Source: 1-14-0-10-37-14 sp037130845
GTDB lineage: Bacteria; Patescibacteriota; Patescibacteriia; Patescibacteriales; Patescibacteriaceae
NCBI GenBank assembly: GCA_037130845.1
Contig: JBAXSE010000031.1
Location: 1 to 10,188, forward strand
DNA: 10,188 bases
Direction: 5' to 3'
Made by a program: the position numbers and the translations under genes. The notes under the pieces were generated by a model. The model searched no databases. It had not been told where the DNA came from and saw only the letters and a program-made list of their open reading frames with translations. Positions 5,941-10,188 of the stretch are shown here, piece after piece (position 1 is the first letter of the stretch; each line of letters starts with the position of its first letter).

Positions 5941-6489
5941 ATGCGTATCATCATCGGCCTCGGTAATCCAGGAGAGAAGTATATGGCTACTCGGCATAAT
6001 GCCGGGTTTATGGCGGTGGATTATTTGGCTCAGCAATTAAACCTGGCTTGGCATATTGAAAAAAGCCTCAATGCCTCCGTGGCTAAAGGCAGCGGCTTGG
6101 TATTGGTCAAACCAGATACCTACATGAACGACTCAGGCTTAGCAGTGGGCAAAGTTGCGCGCTACTACAAACTGCAGCCCGACGCGCAAGACGGCTACAG
6201 CGACCAGCTGATAGTCCTGCACGATGACCTAGACTTGCCTTTGGGTAGCTGGCGCAAATCCTTTGATTCCACCTCAGGCGGACAAAAAGGCGTGCAGTCG
6301 ATAATCGATACATTGGGCACCAAAAAATTCACCCGTCTGCGTCTTGGTATCAAGACCGAAGAATTGGGCAAAATACGCCTAGGCCTCTTCAAGACCACAG
6401 CAGCGAAATTTGTCCTGTCACGCTTTCCGACCAAAGAACGCCAAGCCATCGAAAATGTCATCATAGAAATCGCAAAAGATATATTATGA
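5941..6489 (+). CDS. pth: Peptidyl-tRNA hydrolase
   Basis: Cytoplasmic enzyme that hydrolyses the ester bond of peptidyl-tRNA released by abortive translation. The protein is 182 aa, the usual bacterial Pth length. Family motifs: I-I-G-L-G-N-P-G at the N terminus (Asn9), catalytic His19 in TRHNAGF, K-P-D-T-Y-M-N (57-63, Asn63) and the H-D-D-L-D-L-P-L-G block (94-102) with the catalytic-pair aspartate. In S-G-G-Q-K-G-V-Q-S (112-120) the residue aligned with E. coli Asn114 appears to be Lys116. The start is placed by the motif beginning at residue 2; no Shine-Dalgarno is seen. Its TGA stop overlaps the ATG of the next gene by 4 nt (ATGA), indicating translational coupling. Confidence 0.96.
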   Translation: MRIIIGLGNPGEKYMATRHNAGFMAVDYLAQQLNLAWHIEKSLNASVAKGSGLVLVKPDTYMNDSGLAVGKVARYYKLQPDAQDGYSDQLIVLHDDLDLPLGSWRKSFDSTSGGQKGVQSIIDTLGTKKFTRLRLGIKTEELGKIRLGLFKTTAAKFVLSRFPTKERQAIENVIIEIAKDIL

Positions 6490-7016
6490 TTTTATTAATC
6501 TTCTTGATTGTCTTGGAGCTTGCATTATTTGCCTTGGCCGTCAATTGGATTTGGCATTCGATGCATATCACCGAAGGCCCCTTTATCTATTCTCGGCCAT
6601 ATATAATTAGATGGGTTTGCGAACACTTGCAGATCAAAGACGGTGAAAAATTCTGCGAACTGGGCTGCGGCGGAGCGGAAATCTTGGCCCGCCTGGCCAA
6701 ACGCTTCCCTCAGGCCAGCTTCACAGGGCTAGAAAAAAACATCATCCCTTTCTGGATAGCCAAACTGCGTACCGCCAAACTCCCGAATGTCACTATCAAG
6801 AAAATCAATATCTACAAAGACGACTGGGGTCAATATGACTGGTTCTACTGTTTTCTACTGGTGCCACAGATGGTCCATATCGAAAAGAAGTTCCTGGCCG
6901 AAGCCAAACCAACCGCCACTCTCTTGAGCTATATCTTCCCCTTCCCCAACCACAAGCCCTACAAGACCGAAGCTCCGCACAAAGAGATCTTGTATTATTA
7001 TCAAACCATTCGTTAA
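6486..7016 (+). CDS. Membrane-anchored class I SAM-methyltransferase-like protein
   Basis: Predicted protein of 176 aa. An N-terminal hydrophobic helix (about residues 2-23) is followed by a Rossmann-like segment with the SAM-binding motif I F-C-E-L-G-C-G-G-A-E (56-65), and an acidic residue after the next strand (Glu83 in GLEKN), as expected for class I methyltransferases. A DWFYCFLLVP strand (118-127) fits motif IV, and the C-terminal part is short with a Tyr-rich end. It is small for this class, and no substrate-specific motif is recognisable, so substrate and activity are unknown. The start overlaps the pth stop by 4 nt, so it is surely co-transcribed with pth. The TAA stop is followed directly by the tRNA-His promoter. 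Confidence 0.75.
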   Translation: MILLIFLIVLELALFALAVNWIWHSMHITEGPFIYSRPYIIRWVCEHLQIKDGEKFCELGCGGAEILARLAKRFPQASFTGLEKNIIPFWIAKLRTAKLPNVTIKKINIYKDDWGQYDWFYCFLLVPQMVHIEKKFLAEAKPTATLLSYIFPFPNHKPYKTEAPHKEILYYYQTIR

Positions 7017-7026
7017 GCAGCAGGCC

Positions 7027-7055
7027 TTGACATAATTTACAAAAAACCTTATAAA
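7027..7055 (+). promoter_or_regulatory. Sigma-70-type promoter for tRNA-His
   Basis: TTGACA (7027-7032), a 17-nt spacer and TATAAA (7050-7055). Transcription would start near 7062, about 22 nt before the tRNA. Confidence 0.8.
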
Positions 7056-7083
7056 TAGATAGCTAGAAAAATATTTACCGCAT

Positions 7084-7156
7084 GGTGGGATTGGTGAAGC
7101 GGTTATCACGCAAGTTTGTGGTACTTGAGTTACGGGTCCGATTCCCGTATCCCACC
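7084..7156 (+). tRNA. tRNA-His (anticodon GTG)
   Basis: The cloverleaf was folded by eye. The acceptor is GTGGGAT with ATCCCAC (7 perfect pairs), preceded by an encoded G-1 (7084) facing C73 (7156), the identity pair of tRNA-His. D stem GTGA/TCAC with GG in the loop; anticodon stem CAAGT/ACTTG with loop TTGTGGT, giving anticodon GTG; variable loop AGTTA; T stem ACGGG/CCCGT. The T loop reads TCCGATT, so position 55 (7138) is C instead of the nearly universal T (pseudouridine 55). CCA is not encoded (C73 is followed by CAT). It has its own promoter and terminator. Confidence 0.95.
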
Positions 7157-7161
7157 CATTT

Positions 7162-7191
7162 AAAAATACTCCTAACCTTAGGAGTATTTTT
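7162..7191 (+). terminator. Intrinsic terminator of tRNA-His
   Basis: Arms AAAAATACTCCTA (7162-7174) and TAGGAGTATTTTT (7179-7191) pair perfectly around a 4-nt loop, ending in a T run, 5 nt after the tRNA. Confidence 0.9.
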
Positions 7192-7221
7192 GTGTTAAAA
7201 TACTTGTACCCACAATAACAC

Positions 7222-7252
7222 AGTAAACTTATATCAGTTTACTATATATAAT
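7222..7252 (+). promoter_or_regulatory. Candidate promoter with 8-bp operator-like inverted repeat
   Basis: TATAAT (7247-7252) is a perfect -10 placed 22 nt before the ATG at 7275. The -35 position (7224-7229, TAAACT) is poor. AGTAAACT (7222-7229) and AGTTTACT (7236-7243) form a perfect inverted repeat with 6-nt spacing that covers the -35 and spacer, where a repressor or activator could bind. Confidence 0.5.
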
Positions 7253-7274
7253 TCATAAATAACTAAACATATTT

Positions 7275-7784
7275 ATGCGAATAGGAATAATAGGACCCAA
7301 TAGAACCCCTCAACTATCAGAAGATGAGATTAATGAAAGAAAAAATAATCTTTCTAGCGTTGCAAGAATCATTGCATCAACAAATTTAGAAATTTTATTA
7401 ACACCTGACAAACTATCATTGATGGAATTTTTTGGTTTAGAATATCTAAAACACGGTGGCAAAAAAATTTATGAAGTCGTACCATTAGATGATGAGTATC
7501 AGCCACACCTAAACATAGATCTTGGTGAAATAATATCTTGTGGCAAATGGCCACTTCAACCATCAAAATTTAATAAGGAATGCGATGTCATGTTTTGCGT
7601 AGGCTACGGCGGAATGGTGCTGGCCGAGATTGGATTTTCAGGATACTATAATCCGAAAATTATCTATATTATTAATGAATTTATTTCTACCGAATTGCCA
7701 AATGACACAGGCCTTCAACTCAAATACATTAATATTAACGAAGTTGAAGCAATTGTTAAAAATTTAACAAATAATCAAGAATAA
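7275..7784 (+). CDS. Possible LOG/SLOG-like Rossmann-fold protein
   Basis: Predicted protein of 169 aa, complete, with no family certain. It opens with a beta-strand M-R-I-G-I-I-G-P-N (1-9), has an alternating strand/helix pattern, and a second nucleotide-site-like segment C-D-V-M-F-C-V-G-Y-G-G-M-V-L-A-E-I-G (103-120) followed by the strand K-I-I-Y-I-I-N (128-134). This order resembles LOG/SLOG proteins, whose P-G-G-x-G-T-x-x-E loop lies at the same place, but the loop is not conserved here and the first G-G-G motif is absent. It is soluble, without signal peptide. Codons are clearly more A/T-ending than in neighbouring genes, suggesting a different history. It sits alone between tRNA-His and tRNA-Leu, with its own promoter region and terminator; no Shine-Dalgarno is present. 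Confidence 0.65.
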   Translation: MRIGIIGPNRTPQLSEDEINERKNNLSSVARIIASTNLEILLTPDKLSLMEFFGLEYLKHGGKKIYEVVPLDDEYQPHLNIDLGEIISCGKWPLQPSKFNKECDVMFCVGYGGMVLAEIGFSGYYNPKIIYIINEFISTELPNDTGLQLKYININEVEAIVKNLTNNQE

Positions 7785-7821
7785 AAAAACCTTCCGAGTT
7801 TCACGAACAATCACTTTTTTA

Positions 7822-7849
7822 AAAAAACGAGCTTTAAAGCTCGTTTTTT
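7822..7849. terminator. Bidirectional intrinsic terminator
   Basis: AAAAAACGAGCTTT (7822-7835) is followed directly by its reverse complement (7836-7849), forming a symmetric stem with an A run before and a T run after. It can end the gene at 7275-7784 on the plus strand and tRNA-Leu on the minus strand (10 nt beyond its end). Confidence 0.85.
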
Positions 7850-7858
7850 ATTATTTTG

Positions 7859-7942
7859 TGCGGATAAGAGGACTCGAACCTCCACAGGGTTACCCCTACT
7901 ACGACCTGAACGTAGCGCGTCTACCAGTTCCGCCATATCCGC
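7859..7942 (-). tRNA. tRNA-Leu (anticodon CAG)
   Basis: The minus strand folds into a class II tRNA of 84 nt. Acceptor GCGGATA/TATCCGC, D stem GCG/CGC, anticodon stem CTACG/CGTAG with loop TTCAGGT giving anticodon CAG, a long variable arm with an AGGGGT/CCCT-type stem, T stem GGAGG/CCTCT with the standard TTCGAGT loop, and A73 as required for leucine. CCA is not encoded. No strong promoter is visible upstream (7943-8080 on the minus strand), where short tandem repeats occupy the leader. Confidence 0.95.
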
Positions 7943-7946
7943 TTAG

Positions 7947-7974
7947 TCAATTAACAATTTTCAATTATCAATTC
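7947..7974 (+). repeat. Heptamer tandem repeat (TCAATTA type)
   Basis: Four head-to-tail 7-mers: TCAATTA, ACAATTT, then TCAATTA and TCAATTC. They lie 5 nt upstream of tRNA-Leu, in its leader. This style of intergenic heptamer array resembles the STRR repeats described in cyanobacteria. Confidence 0.7.
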
Positions 7975-8021
7975 AAATCGACAATACTTTGGGTCTATTA
8001 GGTATTAATCTTCTTCCTAAG

Positions 8022-8051
8022 TTTTTACTTTTTCACTTTTACCTTTTACTT
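8022..8051 (+). repeat. Pyrimidine-rich 7-8-nt repeat (TTTTTAC type)
   Basis: Units TTTTTAC (8022-8028), TTTTTCAC (8029-8036), TTTTACC (8037-8043) and TTTTACTT (8044-8051). It lies between tRNA-Leu and the prs terminator. Nothing else is recognised in 7943-8080. Confidence 0.6.
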
Positions 8052-8080
8052 AATTGCCAGTACATCTTAGCAAAAAAGCT

Positions 8081-8113
8081 AAAAAAAACAAGGGCGGCGT
8101 TCTGTCGCCCTTG
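8081..8113 (-). terminator. Intrinsic terminator of prs
   Basis: On the minus strand CAAGGGCG pairs with CGCCCTTG over 8 bp with a 9-nt loop, followed by eight T. It begins 7 nt after the prs TGA stop. A textbook rho-independent terminator. Confidence 0.92.
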
Positions 8114-8120
8114 CTAATGG

Positions 8121-9152
8121 TCAATTCTTATCATCAGGTCTATACAGGCGAACATTCTCGGGCTTATGCAAATGAGACAATGATTTATCGGTATACACCC
8201 GCTTGATGACTTCTGCCAGCAATTTGGCCACCGACACAACTTCGAACTTTGTCGAATCGATTAGCTTTCTCTTAAGCGGAATACTATCGGTAATAATTAC
8301 TCTAGAAAAGCCCGAAGCTTCAAATGCATTAATAACGAAGTCGAATTTCTCACCTTTCTTGCAAAGCGGTCCGTGGACAGCCATCATAATAACTTCTTTT
8401 GCCCCTTCGGAAATCAACACATTGCAGTCTTTGATACCGGTAGTGCCGGTTAAGGCTTCATCATCAACCAAGACACAAATCTTGTCTTTGATCTCGCCCA
8501 CTACTTGCTTGATTTCAATCTTGGTTACCTCGCGTTTTTTGTCGATATAGGCAACAGGCACTCCCAAGAAATCCGCCAACTTTTCGAAACGTTTGGCTGA
8601 CCCCGCATCAGCAAAGACTAAAACATAATTCTGGGGATTTTCTTCCAGATCAGTAGTGCGCTTCAAGTAATCGGCCAACAAATAAACGGCTGTAATGCCA
8701 TCGGCGCTGGGCTCAAAGACATTGCGAGTGTGCTGGTCATGCGTGTCCAACAAGACCACTTTTTTGACTCCTAAAATCCGATTTATAATACGGGCCAATA
8801 ATGGGCCGCCGACGCTGATCCTCGATTTGTTCTTGCGATCGGAACGAGACAAGAACATATACGGGAAAAGCAAGAACAGGCCATAGGCCGAGGCATTTTG
8901 TATAGCATCAAGCATCAATAGCAAGGCAACCAGATTCTGGCTGACCGGCGGAGCCTGCGTGCTGACAACTACCACGAAACAACCACGCACTTCTTCGACT
9001 TGCACTTCCAGATTGTCATTGTCAAAAACAGTGACAGTCACTTCGCCCGGCTTGATATTTTTGTCCGCCAATAAATCCTGCAAATACGTACAAATATCCT
9101 CCACGATATCTTCTGATCCCGGAGCGGCAAAAACCTTGATTGGAACAGTCAT
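8121..9152 (-). CDS. prs: Divergent ribose-phosphate pyrophosphokinase (PRPP synthetase)
   Basis: Makes 5-phosphoribosyl 1-diphosphate from ribose 5-phosphate and ATP for nucleotide synthesis. Starting at 9152 the protein has 343 aa, slightly long for the family (about 310-320). Recognisable blocks: the S-T-x-A-P segment (64-68) followed by LLLMLDAIQNASA, the flexible-loop motif S-R-S-D-R-K (102-107; canonical A-R-Q-D-R-K), the metal/ATP site D-T-H-D-Q-H (136-141), I-D-K-K-R (203-207) and the PRPP loop V-D-D-E-A-L-T-G-T-T (229-238). The PRPP loop lacks the second acidic residue of the usual D-T-x-G-T, having Leu234. The start at 9152 has GGGAG 6 nt upstream and begins directly with the domain; an in-frame upstream ATG at 9305 would add 51 unrelated residues overlapping the divergent gene. 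Followed by a strong terminator. Confidence 0.88.
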   Translation of the reverse strand: MTVPIKVFAAPGSEDIVEDICTYLQDLLADKNIKPGEVTVTVFDNDNLEVQVEEVRGCFVVVVSTQAPPVSQNLVALLLMLDAIQNASAYGLFLLFPYMFLSRSDRKNKSRISVGGPLLARIINRILGVKKVVLLDTHDQHTRNVFEPSADGITAVYLLADYLKRTTDLEENPQNYVLVFADAGSAKRFEKLADFLGVPVAYIDKKREVTKIEIKQVVGEIKDKICVLVDDEALTGTTGIKDCNVLISEGAKEVIMMAVHGPLCKKGEKFDFVINAFEASGFSRVIITDSIPLKRKLIDSTKFEVVSVAKLLAEVIKRVYTDKSLSHLHKPENVRLYRPDDKN

Positions 9153-9236
9153 TTTTACTCCCAAATTTATGATAAAAATTTTAATGAACTCAATTAAGAG
9201 TATATCCTGCAACAAATATGACGCATTGTCAATCCC

Positions 9237-9265
9237 TTGAGAAAAGGCTTTATTTATTATACAAT
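9237..9265 (+). promoter_or_regulatory. Sigma-70-type promoter of the membrane GAF-like gene
   Basis: TTGAGA (9237-9242), a 17-nt spacer and TACAAT (9260-9265). Transcription would start near 9272, within about 2 nt of the ATG at 9274, implying a leaderless message. The opposite strand of 9153-9240 should carry the prs promoter, but no consensus-spaced pair is clear: a TTGACA is present but too far (22 nt) from TATACT. Confidence 0.7.
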
Positions 9266-9273
9266 ACAAGCCT

Positions 9274-10014
9274 ATGCTCAATACAAATAATAAATTTAAC
9301 CGCACCAGGTTGCTGCGTTTTATCTACGGAGGAATAGGACTAATCTTACTAATCTTGGCTATTTCTATTCCACAGCTTATCCATACCGGCACCGACTTTA
9401 ACAATTACACCATCGCCAAGGAAGTACTGCAAGAAATTTTAATAGCCGCCATGGCTGCCAGCATCTGGTTATCCGCCAAATTTTATCAAAAAAACATGGA
9501 GCAACTCAAAAGAATCAGAGCGCTAAAGGCAGACAAGGGTGAACTGGAAGCTAACCTGTTAGAAGCCGTCAAACACATCGGCTCGATGAATGTCCAATTG
9601 GACGCTGTCCGCGGTGCCCTAACCTCAGTCAAAGAATATCCCAAGAGCAAAGAAGACTTTAAAAACGTACTGGCCTTCTTTGCCGAAAAACTGATGGTTA
9701 TCGCTAATGCCGACTGGCTGATAATCCGCCTAATTGATTCTGTTAACGGCCGTACCATACGCGAGCATGTCGAAATCAGAGGCAACCAAAATATCAATCG
9801 ACCGGAAGTGCGCGATCAATGCTTGTTGAGCGGTGAATGCGACGGCTTTTGCGCCGTCAGCTCCGACCAGGATAATCTGACTATCAAAGCCTTTTGCGCT
9901 TTGCCGGAAATGGATATCAAAAAAGGGCAAGCCGACTTGATAAAGGCAGTCCTAAATCAGCTCGAGATGATATTTATTATTTATTCCAGCAAGTATTACA
10001 AGGATGCCAAGTGA
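9274..10014 (+). CDS. Membrane protein with coiled coil and GAF-like cytoplasmic domain
   Basis: Predicted protein of 246 aa. Two membrane helices (about 14-36 and 50-68) are joined by a short loop. A charged heptad-like helix (about 70-118), probably coiled coil, leads into a C-terminal alpha/beta domain (about 125-240). This last part has the pattern of a GAF domain: an N-terminal helix, strands W-L-I-I-R-L-I-D (148-155) and L-T-I-K-A-F-C-A-L-P (202-211), and a final long helix. The layout matches a membrane-tethered sensor, but no kinase, cyclase or other output domain follows. Cys183, Cys189, Cys193 and Cys208 are clustered and are the only cysteines, so they may bind a metal, cluster or form disulfides. 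It is divergent from prs and has its own promoter; TGA stop, then repeat E4 one base later. Function unknown. Confidence 0.7.
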   Translation: MLNTNNKFNRTRLLRFIYGGIGLILLILAISIPQLIHTGTDFNNYTIAKEVLQEILIAAMAASIWLSAKFYQKNMEQLKRIRALKADKGELEANLLEAVKHIGSMNVQLDAVRGALTSVKEYPKSKEDFKNVLAFFAEKLMVIANADWLIIRLIDSVNGRTIREHVEIRGNQNINRPEVRDQCLLSGECDGFCAVSSDQDNLTIKAFCALPEMDIKKGQADLIKAVLNQLEMIFIIYSSKYYKDAK

Positions 10015-10015
10015 G

Positions 10016-10092
10016 TTTACCTCCTGTACTCCAGGAGGTCTCCCCACGAAGGGGAAAGTACCTAATTCAACAATTTGAAAATAGAGTCGCGA
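10016..10092 (-). repeat. E4: 77-nt hairpin-ended repeat, best-preserved copy
   Basis: On the plus strand: TTT, arm ACCTCCT (10019-10025), loop GTACTCC (10026-10032), arm AGGAGGT (10033-10039), CTCC, then a second small hairpin CCCC/GGGG around CACGA-side bases (10042-10054), GTAC (10059-10062), an AT-rich part and the end AGAGTCGCGA (10083-10092). All 7 stem pairs are Watson-Crick. It starts 1 nt after the stop codon of the preceding gene. Confidence 0.88.
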
Positions 10093-10112
10093 AACAACAA
10101 ATGTCGTATGAG

Positions 10113-10188
10113 TTTATCCCAGGTACTCCCTGGGATCTCCCCACGAGGGCTACGTGCGTAATTCAATAATTTGAAAATAGAGTCGCAA
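10113..10188 (-). repeat. E5: tandem copy with a different but compensated stem
   Basis: On the plus strand: TTT, arm ATCCCAG (10116-10122), the same loop GTACTCC (10123-10129), arm CTGGGAT (10130-10136), CTCC, then a tail ending AGAGTCGCAA at the window edge. It lies 20 nt after E4 in the same orientation, with one 1-nt deletion in the interior. Four of the seven stem pairs differ from E4, all with both bases changed to keep pairing. The 20 nt between the copies hold nothing recognisable. Confidence 0.87.

Noticed and set aside
8067..8081. Small hairpin TTAGC/GCTAA near the prs terminator as a second terminator
   Set aside because: The stem is 5 bp, A/T-rich and has no T run of its own; the terminator at 8081-8113 suffices.
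9153..9305. N-terminal extension of 51 aa on prs from an upstream in-frame ATG
   Set aside because: It would overlap the start and promoter of the divergent gene at 9274, has no Shine-Dalgarno, and the domain starts cleanly at 9152 behind GGGAG.

Overview
The window looks like a piece of a small-genome bacterium of the Patescibacteria/CPR type, probably near the parcubacterial groups; this is an inference. The supports are compact gene packing, many short tandem repeats between genes, a very divergent PRPP synthetase, a solo LytR-CpsA-Psr protein and irregular use of Shine-Dalgarno sites. TGA acts as a stop in several genes (LCP protein, pth, prs, the last CDS), so the standard bacterial code is used rather than the TGA-glycine code of Gracilibacteria. 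No phage, CRISPR, insertion-sequence transposase or replication origin is visible.

Layout. 1-2231 is read leftwards: yebC (translation factor), lgt (prolipoprotein diacylglyceryl transferase) and a small two-helix membrane protein. yebC and lgt are separated by an unusual 9-nt periodic array. A divergent promoter region with a 12-bp inverted repeat leads rightwards into an LCP glycopolymer transferase (2384-3892), der (ribosome-assembly GTPase, 4107-5549), a second small membrane protein, pth (peptidyl-tRNA hydrolase) and a membrane-anchored methyltransferase-like protein that overlaps pth by 4 nt. Then follow tRNA-His(GTG) with its own promoter and terminator, an AT-rich gene for a possible LOG/SLOG-like Rossmann protein, and tRNA-Leu(CAG) on the opposite strand. 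A divergent PRPP synthetase (leftwards) and a membrane protein with coiled coil and GAF-like region (rightwards) share a divergent intergenic region at 9153-9273.

The most striking structure is a family of about 77-nt intergenic repeats (here E1 to E5). Each intact copy runs from a GCGACTCT-like end to a GGAG tetranucleotide, a 7-bp hairpin with an invariant 7-nt loop (GGAGTAC), and AAA. The stem differs between copies by compensated base pairs while the loop stays fixed, which points to selection on a folded single strand. Three copies sit 1 to 7 nt after a stop codon in one orientation, two are in tandem, and two form an inverted pair between the LCP gene and der, where the hairpin contains der's Shine-Dalgarno sequence. 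Both window edges fall at the outer end of a copy, as expected if an assembly broke at a multicopy repeat. The arrangement recalls REP/BIME elements mobilised by Y1 (RAYT) transposases, but no transposase is in view.

The protein genes are mostly housekeeping: translation quality control (yebC, der, pth, two tRNAs), envelope (lgt, LCP, small membrane proteins) and nucleotide metabolism (prs).
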